Source: an uncultured Clostridia bacterium
Lineage (GTDB): Bacteria > Bacillota_A > Clostridia > TANB77 > CAG-508
Assembly: GCA_948852375.1 (NCBI GenBank)
Contig: CAQOYX010000021.1
Span: forward strand, 1 to 20,051
DNA length: 20,051 nucleotides
Direction of reading: 5' to 3'
Part shown: piece after piece, positions 1 through 7,757 of the stretch
Numbering within the stretch: position 1 is the first letter of the stretch
Layout: the number at the start of each line of letters is the position of its first letter
The notes under the pieces: model-generated
Database searches by the model: none
Told to the model about the DNA's origin: nothing
What the model saw: the letters and a program-made list of their open reading frames with translations, nothing else
Made by a program: the position numbers and the translations under genes

Positions 1-69
1 AATAAGGATAAAGATATTTTTTATATTAAATATAAAAATTTAATACAGGAATTAAACAACATAAAATAA
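1..69 (+). CDS. C-terminal end of an unidentified gene (partial)
   Basis: The frame starting at base 1 is open for 22 codons and stops with TAA at 67-69. The residues are rich in Lys, Asn and Ile, ending in QELNNIK, which is consistent with the tail of a low-GC gene cut by the window edge. The fragment has no recognisable motif, and an open frame this short can occur by chance in AT-rich DNA, so coding status is uncertain. Confidence 0.3.
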   Translation, partial: NKDKDIFYIKYKNLIQELNNIK

Positions 70-117
70 TATGTACAAAAATGACTACACATCAATATTT
101 GTAGTATATATGCATAA

Positions 118-192
118 AAAATAAAGTGAATAGTCTGTATAGTAGTTTTTTAAATTATAACTATACAGAGATTATTTTATTCACTTTTTTGA
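118..192 (-). terminator. Hairpin terminator of the XRE regulator gene
   Basis: Read on the minus strand, AAGTGAATA and CTGTATAGT pair with ACTATACAG and TATTCACTT across an A/T-rich loop, and the stem is followed by TTTATTTTTTA. It overlaps the TAA stop of the XRE gene (177-179), so the transcript ends immediately after the coding region. The plus strand also has a T run after the stem, so it may work in both directions and separate the partial gene at the left edge from the regulator. Confidence 0.7.
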
Positions 193-518
193 TTCATATA
201 TCTAATTAACTCAATTACAACTTCTTTATCACGAGAGTCTAGGTTGTAAAAACCCATAATATTAGGATCAATTTTATAATCATAAGTTATATCTAAATAA
301 TCTTGCAAAACATAAGTAGGTGTAATATGATAAATATTACACAATTTAACTAAAGTATCTATACTACCTTTTGTTTTATCTCTTTCAATATCAGAAATAT
401 ACCTAGATGCTAAATCTAACATTTCAGCAACTTCTTCTTGGGTGTATCCTAAAGATTTTCTAGTTCTTTTAAGAAGTTCGCCAATTTTAATATTTACTTT
501 TTTATTATCCATTTTCAT
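177..518 (-). CDS. XRE-family helix-turn-helix transcriptional regulator
   Basis: A 113-residue protein with an N-terminal XRE/Cro-type HTH domain. The pattern begins IGELLKRTRKSLGYTQEEVA, continues with MLDLASRYISDIERD and ends near LVKLCNIYHITPTYVL, roughly residues 10-75; the remaining 35-40 residues form a short C-terminal extension that may mediate dimerisation. I chose the ATG at 518 because AAAGGTG lies 6 bases upstream of it; an earlier in-frame GTG at 527 overlaps that binding site. Such proteins bind operator DNA as dimers and often control a nearby or own promoter, but no target can be read here. The gene stands alone on the minus strand, diverging from the U32 gene across a 380-base gap, and ends in its own hairpin terminator. 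Confidence 0.85.
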   Translation of the reverse strand: MKMDNKKVNIKIGELLKRTRKSLGYTQEEVAEMLDLASRYISDIERDKTKGSIDTLVKLCNIYHITPTYVLQDYLDITYDYKIDPNIMGFYNLDSRDKEVVIELIRYMNQKSE

Positions 519-898
519 AACAATCACCTTTTATATAAAATAACAAATATTGAAAAACAATTGAATGTTCGTATTTACTATATATTGTGGATATAATGCG
601 GAGTTTTATGCATTAAATTATGATATTTAAGAACCTTTTAGTAAGTATAACTAAAAATTGTATATTATATATTAAAATGCTGTTAACTAATTTAAAATAA
701 GAATAATATTGCTATTAATTATATCAATGTTAATATCAAATCTTACATTAGGAAAGAAAGAATGAATAATACAGCAAAAAATAATTCTTGCTTTTTTGTG
801 TATGCTATAGTAGAATATAATAGAAAAATAAGATAAGTGGTAAAGAGAAAGTAAAGAAGATTAATAATAAATATTATAGAAAAAGTGAGGTAATATAT
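519..898. other. Intergenic region between the XRE and U32 genes
   Basis: This 380-base, very AT-rich divergent region must hold promoters for both flanking genes. Visible are a 7-bp perfect inverted repeat, TTTTAGT at 636-642 and ACTAAAA at 650-656, which could be an operator or a weak hairpin, a TATAAT at about 592, and the promoter at 788-816. No convincing gene or structured RNA is visible. Confidence 0.5.
788..816 (+). promoter_or_regulatory. Probable sigma-A promoter for the U32 gene
   Basis: TTGCTT at 788-793 and TAGAAT at 811-816 are separated by 17 bases. The promoter lies about 80 bases upstream of the U32 start with no intervening gene. Confidence 0.55.
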
Positions 899-2140
899 AT
901 GAAAAAACCAGAATTATTAGCACCAGCAGGGTCTTTTAACAAAGCAAAAATTGCATTTTTATATGGAGCAGATGCAATATATGCAGGAACATCATCTCTT
1001 TCTTTAAGAACGAGAGCAGAAATGAATGATAACGATCTAATAAAGACTATAGAATATGCACATGAACTTGGTAAAAAAGTATATGTTGCAATTAATATAT
1101 ATGCATGGGATAATATGTATGATGAAATAAGAAAACAAGCACGAATTTTAAATGAATTAAAAGTTGATGGAATTATTGTAGCAGATGGTGGAGTGGTGGA
1201 AATAATAAAACAAGAAGCACCAGATGTAGATATTCACATAAGTACACAAAGTAATGTAGTAAGTTATCATTCAGCAAATTTTTGGCACAATAATGGAGCA
1301 AAACGTGTAATACTTGCACGTGAGTTACATAAATCTCAAATAAAAGACATTATAGATAATACACCTATTAGGTTAGAAACAGAAATATTCATACATGGAG
1401 CTATTTGTTTTGGATATTCAGGGAGATGTTTTTTAAGTGATTTTTTAGCTTGTAGAAGTGCAAATTTAGGTGATTGTGCACAAAGTTGTAGATGGGCATA
1501 TAACTTATATGCTGAAGAGGTAAATAACCCAGGAAATTTAATGCCAATAGAACATGATGATAAGGGTACATATATATTTTCTTCAAAAGACTTATGTTTA
1601 ATAAAAGAAATTCCTGAAATAGTAGAAATGGGAGTAGATAGCTTAAAAATAGAAGGAAGGCTTAAAACGGAATACTACCTAGCAACTGTTGTAAATGCAT
1701 ATAGAAATGCTATAGATGATTATATGAAGGAACCTAATAAATATGATCATACAAAATATATGAATGAACTAGAAAAGGTAAGAACAAGAAGTTTGACTAC
1801 ATTTTATTTTAATGATAGAAACAATAAGGATTTTCAAGAATATGAGGGAAAACAATATAATCCTAATTATGAATTTGGTGGAAAAGTAATTAGTTATAAT
1901 GAAGATAAATCTGTAATTGAAATAAAAAATAGATTACAAGTAGGAGACACATTAGAAATAATAATACCAAGACAAATTGAAAACTATTCATTTATAATAG
2001 ATAAATTATGGGAACCAGAGACAGATAAAGAAGTAGATTTTGTAAATCCAGGAAAAGTTGGACAGATTGTAAAGATGAGATTACCAATAAAAGTAGAAGA
2101 AGGTTGGATTTTAAGAAGAAAAAAATGTACATGTGAGTAA
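899..2140 (+). CDS. Peptidase U32 family protein, TrhP-like tRNA hydroxylation factor
   Basis: A 413-residue protein of the U32 'peptidase' family, most like the YegQ/TrhP group. Established work on that group assigns prephenate-dependent 5-hydroxylation of U34 in tRNA rather than proteolysis. The N-terminus (ELLAPAGSFNKAKIA, then YGADAIYAG) is typical. The signature E-x-F-x-H-G-A-x-C runs at 162-170 and is followed by SGRCFLS. Cysteines at 170, 177, 193 and 197 are placed to hold an Fe-S cluster, and SLKIEGRLKTEYY lies further on. The C-terminal part carries the extra domain of the longer members, and length matches the family. GTGAGGT 7 bases before the ATG supports the start. Firmicutes often have two paralogues side by side (trhP1/trhP2); only one is present here. 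The family assignment is firm; the exact substrate is inferred. Confidence 0.85.
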   Translation: MKKPELLAPAGSFNKAKIAFLYGADAIYAGTSSLSLRTRAEMNDNDLIKTIEYAHELGKKVYVAINIYAWDNMYDEIRKQARILNELKVDGIIVADGGVVEIIKQEAPDVDIHISTQSNVVSYHSANFWHNNGAKRVILARELHKSQIKDIIDNTPIRLETEIFIHGAICFGYSGRCFLSDFLACRSANLGDCAQSCRWAYNLYAEEVNNPGNLMPIEHDDKGTYIFSSKDLCLIKEIPEIVEMGVDSLKIEGRLKTEYYLATVVNAYRNAIDDYMKEPNKYDHTKYMNELEKVRTRSLTTFYFNDRNNKDFQEYEGKQYNPNYEFGGKVISYNEDKSVIEIKNRLQVGDTLEIIIPRQIENYSFIIDKLWEPETDKEVDFVNPGKVGQIVKMRLPIKVEEGWILRRKKCTCE

Positions 2141-2288
2141 TAAAAATTACATAATATTTAACAAAATATATAGACTTTTGGGATAAAATGTCATAAAATA
2201 GGTGTACAAAAACTAAACAAAATGAAAATTGGTTTATAGGTATAGCCTTTAATTAAAAACCTAAATCTTTTATACAAGGGGAAAGAGA

Positions 2289-3494
2289 ATGTTAGCCCAA
2301 AAAATCATATTTAATGTATTGGCATTTTCATTATTTATATTAATCTTTTTTAAAATGATAAAAAAGAATGATACAAACTATGTAATAATTCTTTGTATGC
2401 AGGCTTTGGGTATAGCTATAAATTTTATAGAAATTATATTTACTTTAAATATTGGATGGTTTATGACATTGATTATTTATTTCTTATCAGTGATAATTCC
2501 AGTAATAATTTTGTATTTAGAACATAGAAATATCAATTTTTCAGAAATTATATATTTGTCACTTGCAAAAATTGCATTGTTAATGCAACATCAAAAAGAT
2601 GCAAAAAAATTTTTAATTAAACTTATTACAAAATATCCAGAAAGTTATTTTGGACATAAAATGTTAGCAGAAATTTATGAAGCTGAAGGTGGAATGAGAA
2701 AAGCAATTGATGAATATGTCCAAGTAATAGATATTAATAAAAAAGACTATGCATCATATTACAAAATATCATATTTACTAAATGATTTAGGAAAAAAACA
2801 AGAAGCAAGTGGGATGTTAGTAGAACTTTTAAGAAAAAAGCCAGATATGCTAGAAGCAAGTTTACTTTTAGGAGATATATATTGTGCCCAAGAAAAATAT
2901 AAAGAAGCAGCAAATATATATAATGATGCATTAAAATATAATATAGCAAATTATGAATTATACTATGACATGGGAATAGTATATACAATGCTAAATGACT
3001 TCCAAAATGCAAAAGTTTGTTATGAAAGAGCAGCCCAAATTAACACACTATTATATAATGGATATTACAATTTAGCACAAATTAGTTTAATATATAATGA
3101 TTTAGAAGAAGCAGAAAAATACTTTACCAAAAGCATTATGAGTAAAGATGTAGAACCAAAGGCATATTATAATTTAGCAAAAATATACATGCTTCGAGGA
3201 GATAAAGAAAATGCAATAAAGTTTTTAAATGTTGCGATAGAAATAGATTATAGTTTTTATAAAAAAGCTGAAAATGAACCAATATTTATTCCAATAAAAA
3301 GCTATATGAATTTTCCAAACATGGATGAAGAACAAATAATAGAAAATACATTAACAGATAAAGAGTTAAAAGCCCAAGACCATTTAGAAAAAACAATGAA
3401 ATTAGTTGGAAAATTAAGTCATAATGATATTAAGATAAAGAAAGATACAAAAATAGAAGAAATGGACAAAATAGAGCAAAGAGAAAAGGAATAA
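2289..3494 (+). CDS. Membrane-anchored tetratricopeptide-repeat protein
   Basis: A 401-residue protein with three hydrophobic segments at about residues 5-22, 33-52 and 57-76, then a long soluble region of TPR motifs from about 95 to 330. Recognisable helical pairs include GHKMLAEIYEAEGGMRKAIDEY, ASLLLGDIYCAQEKYKEAANIY and AYYNLAKIYMLRGDKENAIKFL, with the W/L-G-Y-A-P TPR spacing. The last 70 residues are highly charged. TPR arrays act as protein-protein scaffolds, so this is probably a membrane-attached assembly factor facing the cytoplasm; partners are unknown. AAGGGG lies 7 bases before the start. It sits two bases upstream of dpaA and is probably co-transcribed with it, but that does not define function. 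Confidence 0.8.
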   Translation: MLAQKIIFNVLAFSLFILIFFKMIKKNDTNYVIILCMQALGIAINFIEIIFTLNIGWFMTLIIYFLSVIIPVIILYLEHRNINFSEIIYLSLAKIALLMQHQKDAKKFLIKLITKYPESYFGHKMLAEIYEAEGGMRKAIDEYVQVIDINKKDYASYYKISYLLNDLGKKQEASGMLVELLRKKPDMLEASLLLGDIYCAQEKYKEAANIYNDALKYNIANYELYYDMGIVYTMLNDFQNAKVCYERAAQINTLLYNGYYNLAQISLIYNDLEEAEKYFTKSIMSKDVEPKAYYNLAKIYMLRGDKENAIKFLNVAIEIDYSFYKKAENEPIFIPIKSYMNFPNMDEEQIIENTLTDKELKAQDHLEKTMKLVGKLSHNDIKIKKDTKIEEMDKIEQREKE

Positions 3495-3496
3495 AT

Positions 3497-4411
3497 ATGT
3501 ATCATTATCATAAAATAATAATGATAGTGAGCAATGAAAGGAAAGTGATTGAATTGATTAAAAGTGTGGCTATAATTGGTGGAGATTTGCGAATTGTAAA
3601 ATTAGTAGGCATGTTGGAAAAAGAAAATTATAATGTAAGTACATATGCTTTGGAGAAATCGTCTGATATTACTAATAAATCGAGTAATATACAAGAATGT
3701 ATTAATGGGGCAGATATAGTGATTGGACCACTACCACTATCTAGTAATGGAGAATATATAAATACACCATTTAGTGATAATAAAGTTACAATAGATGAGT
3801 TATTGGATAATTTAGAAGGAAAAACATTTATAGCAGGAAGTATTAAGCAAGAAGTGTATGATAAAATAGAAGGTAGAGATATAACAATATTAGATATAAT
3901 AAAAAGAGAAGAACTTGCTGTTTTAAATGCTATTTCAACAGCAGAAGGAGCCTTGCAAATTGCAATTAATGAAACTCCTAAAAATTTACATGGAAATAAT
4001 GTATTAGTTCTTGGTTTTGGCAGAATTGGAAAGGTATTATCCAAAATGTTAGATGGCATAGGAGCTAGAGTTGCATGTGAAGCAAGAAAAACAACAGATC
4101 TTGCTTGGATAAAAGCATATGGATATGAACCTATTAATTTAATTGAATTAAAAGAAAATTTAAATAAATTTGATATTATTATTAATACAATCCCATTTGT
4201 AGTATTAGACAAGGAAATGCTTGAAGAAGTAAAAAAAGATGCTTTAATTATAGATTTAGCGTCTAACCCAGGCGGAGTAGATAGAAATGCTATAAAGGAA
4301 CTTGGAATAAAATTCAATTGGGCATTATCACTTCCAGGTAAGGTGTCTCCAGTTACTTCTGCTGAGTTTATGAAAGAGACGTTGATTAATATGTTTAAAG
4401 AGATTAATTAA
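3497..4411 (+). CDS. dpaA: Dipicolinate synthase subunit A
   Basis: Dipicolinate synthase converts the lysine-pathway intermediate dihydrodipicolinate to dipicolinic acid, the calcium chelator of the spore core, in the mother cell. Subunit A is a Rossmann-fold NAD(P)-dependent protein. Visible are the N-terminal block VAIIGGDLRIVKLV at 24-37, the nucleotide-binding GFGRIG at 173-178, ASNPGG near 255 and the C-terminal LPGKVSPVTSAEFM block. The 304 residues fit the family. An AAAAGGA box 6 bases before the ATG at 3497 supports this start, but the first 22 residues are unusual, and a GTG at 3545 or TTG at 3554 would give a more typical N-terminus. The flavoprotein partner DpaB normally follows directly; here an inverted repeat element and uppP follow, so subunit B must be elsewhere or absent. 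Confidence 0.85.
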   Translation: MYHYHKIIMIVSNERKVIELIKSVAIIGGDLRIVKLVGMLEKENYNVSTYALEKSSDITNKSSNIQECINGADIVIGPLPLSSNGEYINTPFSDNKVTIDELLDNLEGKTFIAGSIKQEVYDKIEGRDITILDIIKREELAVLNAISTAEGALQIAINETPKNLHGNNVLVLGFGRIGKVLSKMLDGIGARVACEARKTTDLAWIKAYGYEPINLIELKENLNKFDIIINTIPFVVLDKEMLEEVKKDALIIDLASNPGGVDRNAIKELGIKFNWALSLPGKVSPVTSAEFMKETLINMFKEIN

Positions 4412-4425
4412 TTTTTGATTTTTCT

Positions 4426-4575
4426 TTTACAGTCCACTTCCAAGAAGTAATATATTTGATTTTCTTAATTGCACCACTCCCAAAGCTAACGAGTATGCAC
4501 CCGCATCCTGGCTGTTCGTGGTTTCATTACGAAAATTAAATATATTACTTCTCTCACCATGGATAGTGCTGTAAA
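4426..4575 (-). repeat. Structured intergenic repeat, copy 1 (inverted)
   Basis: One of three homologous elements in the window, the others being at 14383-14512 and 16437-16575; this copy lies on the opposite strand. On the minus strand it has a long stem, GAAGTAATATATTT-aATTTTC pairing with GAAAATCAAATATATTACTTC, followed by TTGGAAGTGGACTG. An outer stem pairs TTTACAG with CTGTAAA and CACT with AGTG. The inside holds a variable hairpin and the conserved AGCTTTGGGAG block. It fills the dpaA-uppP gap. Its antisense position relative to both neighbours argues for a mobile, MITE-like element rather than a leader of uppP. No T run follows, so it is not a standard terminator. Confidence 0.75.
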
Positions 4576-4610
4576 CTAATGAAAATTTAATTTGAAGGAG
4601 AAATGAAAAA

Positions 4611-5414
4611 ATGAGTATATTACAAGCCATTATTTTAGGAATTGTACAAGGATTAACAGAACTTTTACCAATATCAAGTTCTGCACATTTGAATATCATA
4701 CCATGGATATTAGGTTGGACTAGGCTAGAGGAGTTTAGAATAGCTTTTGAAGGGTTTGATGTAGCATTACATTTTGGAACTCTGTTAGCTATTGGAATAT
4801 TCTTCTTTAAAGATTGGGTTAATTTAATTAAAGGTGGATATAGGCAAATTGTAAAAAAAGAGAAAAATACTGAAGGAAGGATGTTTTGGTATATTGTACT
4901 TGCAACAATTCCAGGTGGAGCAATTGGCTTTTTATTAGATCATTTTTTAGAAGATGCCCTAAACAAGCCGATAATAATAGGAATAGCCTTACTTGTGATG
5001 GGAATTATATTATATATAGTAGATAAAAATGCAAAATCAAATACAAACTATGAACATATGAGTTTAAAACAAACTTTTTTAATAGGATTATCTCAAAGTT
5101 TAGCTTTCATTCCTGGAGTATCACGTTCAGGAGTCACTATGACAACAGGAAGACTTATGGGAGTAGATAGAGAATCTACTGCAAAATATTCGTTTTTATT
5201 ATCAACACCAATAGTATTTGCAGCAACTATATATAAATTTAAAGACTTTGTATTTAGCATACCATTTTTTATAGGAATACTAGTGAGTTTTCTAGTGGGA
5301 ATTTTTGTTATTAAATTTTTATTAGAGTATTTGAAAAAAGGAAGTTTTAAGGGGTTTGCAATATATCGTGTTATTGTGGGAATAGCAGTTATTGTGTTAT
5401 CATTTATTATGTAG
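4611..5414 (+). CDS. uppP: Undecaprenyl-diphosphatase UppP (BacA family)
   Basis: This integral membrane enzyme removes a phosphate from undecaprenyl diphosphate to regenerate the lipid carrier for peptidoglycan synthesis, and overproduction gives bacitracin resistance. The family signature TELLPISSSAHL lies at about residues 16-27 with the catalytic Glu, and the second signature PGVSRSG at 168-174. Alternating hydrophobic segments predict about eight membrane spans. The length of 267 residues is usual. AAGGAG lies 9 bases before the ATG; the nearer upstream ATG at 4603 stops after three codons. The gene follows dpaA in the same direction, separated by an inverted repeat element, so it may have read-through transcription or an unrecognised promoter in the element. 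Confidence 0.93.
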   Translation: MSILQAIILGIVQGLTELLPISSSAHLNIIPWILGWTRLEEFRIAFEGFDVALHFGTLLAIGIFFFKDWVNLIKGGYRQIVKKEKNTEGRMFWYIVLATIPGGAIGFLLDHFLEDALNKPIIIGIALLVMGIILYIVDKNAKSNTNYEHMSLKQTFLIGLSQSLAFIPGVSRSGVTMTTGRLMGVDRESTAKYSFLLSTPIVFAATIYKFKDFVFSIPFFIGILVSFLVGIFVIKFLLEYLKKGSFKGFAIYRVIVGIAVIVLSFIM

Positions 5415-5579
5415 AATTAAATGTAAATATTTTTTATGTTTAATAACTAAAATATTCTAATATAAAATTAAAAACTATGCAACATTAAAAAGAAAGTGCA
5501 TAAAATAGAAATTACTACATAAAATAAAGATAAACAAAGTAAAGTGATTTTAAAGAATAAAAATAGCCAAAAGAAATAT
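5415..5579. other. Intergenic stretch after uppP, no feature seen
   Basis: Very AT-rich sequence with no open frame that has a ribosome binding site, no clear hairpin terminator for uppP and no recognisable RNA. The promoter of the 6S-like RNA follows directly. Confidence 0.5.
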
Positions 5580-5609
5580 TTGAAAAGAATTATAAATCTA
5601 TGTTAATAT
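5580..5609 (+). promoter_or_regulatory. Probable promoter of the 6S-like RNA
   Basis: TTGAAA at 5580-5585 and TAATAT at 5604-5609 are separated by 18 bases, placing initiation about 20 bases before the closing stem of the RNA at 5638. Confidence 0.5.
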
Positions 5610-5635
5610 AAATATACAAAAACAAGTTAATAATT

Positions 5636-5825
5636 TTCCCTGCGTAGTACGACAAGCAAGATATTTTAGAACCTACAAGTTTCGGAAAGGGAGCCCATCT
5701 CTATATATGGCGTGTATGCTTGCATTTTATGTAAGAAACCCAAGAGTATATAGGTAAGCACCCACCTGTTTTAAGTACAGGTCCGTAAAATCTCTTGATG
5801 ATGACGGCAATCGCGGGGTGTTTTG
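5636..5825 (+). ncRNA. ssrS: 6S RNA-like regulator
   Basis: A GC-richer island in an AT-rich gap. The ends close on each other: CCCTGCG at 5638-5644 pairs with CGCGGGG at 5812-5818, followed by TGTTTT, as in 6S RNAs where the closing stem doubles as the terminator. Inside are the block GAACCTACAAGTTTCGGAAA followed by GGGAG, and a terminal hairpin ACCTGT-tttaagt-ACAGGT, within a length of about 185 nt, all consistent with clostridial 6S RNA. 6S RNA mimics an open promoter and binds housekeeping RNA polymerase in stationary phase. Identification rests on my recall of the family pattern; a covariance-model search with the Rfam 6S family (RF00013) would settle it. Signal recognition particle RNA, RNase P RNA and tmRNA motifs are not present. 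Confidence 0.7.
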
Positions 5826-5832
5826 TATTATA

Positions 5833-5955
5833 AGACTAGAAATAATAAAAGAATATATAGTGGTGTGTACTTAATGTGGAGAACAATATTTTGATAATGA
5901 AACAGCAGAAAATATTAAGAAAATAGTAAATCAGTTAAAACAATCAAGGAAATTT
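5833..5955 (+). pseudogene. Remnant of a YgiT-type zinc-finger protein
   Basis: One frame reads RLEIIKEYIVVCT, an in-frame TAA, then CGEQYFDNETAENIKKIVNQ and LKQSRK. This matches the C-terminal half of YgiT-type zinc-finger proteins (the N-terminal domain family of MqsA-like antitoxins), which carry a second CxxCGE pair followed by YFDxE and a helix. Only the second CxxC remains and it is split by the stop codon. The N-terminal half is gone, replaced by the end of the 6S-like RNA, and the C-terminus runs straight into a palindromic repeat. No start codon or binding site is present, so it is very probably dead, a relic of a former antitoxin-type gene. Confidence 0.6.
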
Positions 5956-5992
5956 CATAAAATATTACAAAATCGTAATATTTTATGAAATT
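5951..5992. repeat. Palindromic intergenic repeat, copy 1
   Basis: Perfect 18-bp arms: AATTTCATAAAATATTAC at 5951-5968 and its complement at 5975-5992, with loop AAAATC. The core, loop and left flank CAAGGAAA recur at 18396-18443. It is followed 24 bases later by a TTGCAT-N17-TAATAT promoter, as is the second copy. There is no T run after the plus-strand stem, so it is not a simple terminator in that direction. Confidence 0.8.
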
Positions 5993-6016
5993 GCCATGTA
6001 AAACAATTAGCAACTC

Positions 6017-6045
6017 TTGCATATTTTTGCAAGCTGTGTTAATAT
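6017..6045 (+). promoter_or_regulatory. Promoter of the Phe T-box/pheS transcript
   Basis: TTGCAT at 6017-6022 and TAATAT at 6040-6045 are separated by 17 bases. The -35 lies inside a small inverted repeat (CTTGCA...TGCAAG). Initiation would be near 6052, just before the T-box leader. Confidence 0.65.
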
Positions 6046-6069
6046 ATATACATATAAAAACCAATAAAA

Positions 6070-6307
6070 AAGCAAAGTAAGTTAAATTTGTAAAACAGAG
6101 AATTTAGGCAATAGCTGAGAGTCTAAATACATAGAATTTAACTGAAATTTCACTTTTTTGGTTCTAGTTTGAAAGTAAAAAGTAGGATTAGACGGTAGTT
6201 ACGTTATAACTGTTAACGAGGTTAATTTTAGATAATTAATAAATTTAGGTGGTACCACGATTTAATCCATTTCGTCCTATTGTGTAAGGGAGAAATGGAT
6301 TTTTTTA
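6070..6307 (+). promoter_or_regulatory. T-box riboswitch, tRNA-Phe responsive
   Basis: The T-box core TTAGGTGGTACCACG is at 6245-6259, followed by a rho-independent terminator. Upstream is a stem I with AGAGAA and GCTGAGAG motifs and the specifier region ending GAAATTTCAC, from which I read a TTC (Phe) specifier at about 6149-6151. T-boxes bind uncharged tRNA of the matching type; the free acceptor end pairs with the TGG bulge and stabilises the antiterminator, so transcription continues when charging is low. Phe specificity fits pheS and pheT downstream. Confidence 0.93.
6264..6306 (+). terminator. T-box regulated terminator
   Basis: AATCCATTTC at 6264-6273 pairs with GAGAAATGGATT ending at 6302, followed by a T run to 6306. 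The 5' side overlaps the region used by the competing antiterminator with the T-box sequence. Confidence 0.88.
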
Positions 6308-6329
6308 TAAAGATAGGAGGAAAAAGCAA

Positions 6330-6488
6330 ATGAAAATAGGAATTGATGTAGATAACACAATAACTGAAACAATACCTGTATTTGAATATAAACATAATAA
6401 TGATTGTAATGGAAAGAACATTATAAAAGTAAAAACATGGGAAGATGTATATAAAGTGATTAAGGAAATAGAAAAATTAAAAAAATAA
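6330..6488 (+). pseudogene. HAD-type phosphatase remnant with internal deletion
   Basis: A 52-codon open frame with a strong ribosome binding site (AGGAGG, 9 bases before the ATG). Residues 1-14, MKIGIDVDNTITET, are the beginning of a HAD-superfamily phosphatase of the cytosolic 5'-nucleotidase type, including the catalytic DxDxT-like motif (D6, D8, T10). Residues 30-52 (KNIIKVKTWEDVYKVIKEIE then KLKK) look like the end of such a protein. Some 130 residues of cap and core between them, holding the remaining catalytic motifs, are missing, so it cannot be an active phosphatase. It is the first frame after the T-box terminator and 92 bases before pheS. It is likely a decayed gene that is still translated, possibly as a leader peptide; a new function for the small product cannot be excluded. 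Confidence 0.6.
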
Positions 6489-6580
6489 TATTTTAAGACA
6501 TTAAAGAGATTAGTTATACTAAAAATTGAAAATTATTTAAATTACAATTTATAAACAAAGTATTGCAATAAAGGAAAGGA

Positions 6581-7630
6581 ATGTTTAATAAAATGAAAGA
6601 AAAATTAGAACAAATTAAAACTAATGCAAAAAATGAAGTTGTAGATGCTGTGGATTTACAAAATTTATCAGAAGTTCGAGTTAAGTATTTGGGAAAAAAA
6701 GGAGAATTAACAGCAGTACTTAGAGGTATGGGGGCACTGTCGCCTGAAGAAAGACCAAGATTAGGTGAACTTGTAAACAAAATACGAGATGAACTAGAAA
6801 TGCTTATTTCTACAAAAGAAAAAGAATTAGAAGAAGAAAGATTAAAACAAAAACTAGAAAATGAGAAAATTGATATTACTCTTCCTTCTACAAAAGTAAA
6901 AAGAGGAAGCAAACACCCAATTAACCGTATTATAGAGGAACTAGAAGATCTATTTGTTTCTATGGGATATGATGTTGTAGACGGACCAGAACTTGAAACA
7001 GATGAATATTGTTTTGAAAGATTAAATCTTCCAAAAGGACATCCAGCACGTGATATGCAAGATACATTCTATATTACAACTGAATACTTACTAAGAACAC
7101 AAACTTCATCAGTTCAAGCAAGAACAATGATGGCAAATGAACAAAAAACACCAATTCGTGTTATATGCCCAGGTAAAACATACCGTAGAGATGATGATGC
7201 AACACATTCACATCAATTTGTTCAAATAGAGGGATTAGTAATAGATGAGAAAATTAGTTTAGCACACTTAAAAGGCACATTAGAAGTATTCGTAAAACAT
7301 ATGCTAGGTAAAGATTCAAAACTTCGTTTTAGACCAAGTTACTTCCCATTTACAGAACCATCTTATGAAGTAGATGTTAGTTGTTTTAAATGTGGAGGAA
7401 AGGGATGCAACCTTTGTAAACAAACAGGCTGGATTGAAATTTTGGGGTCAGGAATGGTACATCCAAATGTATTAAAAATGAATGGATATGATCCTAAAAA
7501 GTATTCAGGTTTCGCATTTGGAACAGGACTTGATCGTTTAGCTATGTTTAAATATGGAATTACAGATATACGTTTGCTTTATGCAAATGATGTTAGATTT
7601 TTAAATCAATTTAACAGAAAAGACGATTAA
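6581..7630 (+). CDS. pheS: Phenylalanyl-tRNA synthetase alpha subunit
   Basis: This is the catalytic alpha subunit of the (alpha-beta)2 class II enzyme that charges tRNA-Phe. Visible are the N-terminal coiled-coil tRNA-binding arm (about residues 1-95), motif 2 region [18 protein letters not shown] at 201-218, [17 protein letters not shown] at 250-266, a CxxC...CxxC knuckle at 269-279, and motif 3 [10 protein letters not shown] at 314-323. The length of 349 residues is normal. AAAGGA lies just before the ATG at 6581. The gene is controlled by the Phe T-box upstream, and pheT follows after a 196-base gap, which is wider than usual for this pair. Confidence 0.97.
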   Translation: MFNKMKEKLEQIKTNAKNEVVDAVDLQNLSEVRVKYLGKKGELTAVLRGMGALSPEERPRLGELVNKIRDELEMLISTKEKELEEERLKQKLENEKIDITLPSTKVKRGSKHPINRIIEELEDLFVSMGYDVVDGPELETDEYCFERLNLPKGHPARDMQDTFYITTEYLLRTQTSSVQARTMMANEQKTPIRVICPGKTYRRDDDATHSHQFVQIEGLVIDEKISLAHLKGTLEVFVKHMLGKDSKLRFRPSYFPFTEPSYEVDVSCFKCGGKGCNLCKQTGWIEILGSGMVHPNVLKMNGYDPKKYSGFAFGTGLDRLAMFKYGITDIRLLYANDVRFLNQFNRKDD

Positions 7631-7704
7631 AAATAAACAAATATTATAATTAAAAATGTAATTCCAACAAATATAAATAGGTGATATATAATAACATTAA
7701 AGAA

Positions 7705-7757
7705 AAGCCTTCTTTAGTTAAGCGGGCTGTTGCTTATTAGAATGAATGGGGGCTCTT
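7705..7757 (+). other. Imperfect hairpin between pheS and pheT
   Basis: AAGCC at 7705-7709 can pair with GGGCT near 7750-7754, and inside it AAGC at 7720-7723 pairs with GCTT at 7732-7735, with partly matching flanks. The GC content is higher than the surrounding sequence. No T run follows, so it is not a standard terminator; it may be an RNA processing or stability element that sets the alpha:beta ratio. Only weakly supported. Confidence 0.3.

Noticed and set aside
746..810. Short frame starting at the ATG near 762 after AGGAAAG (16 codons)
   Set aside because: It ends at TAG inside the probable U32 promoter and has no recognisable features; likely chance.
3628..4317. 229-codon open frame on the minus strand opposite dpaA
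   Set aside because: It is a mirror of the dpaA coding sequence in an AT-rich genome, with low-complexity Ser/Ile/Leu composition, no family motif and no suitable binding site. dpaA itself has clear conserved motifs.
4426..4575. Riboswitch leader for uppP
   Set aside because: The element family is in the opposite orientation here relative to its two other copies and to uppP, so it is better described as a repeat.
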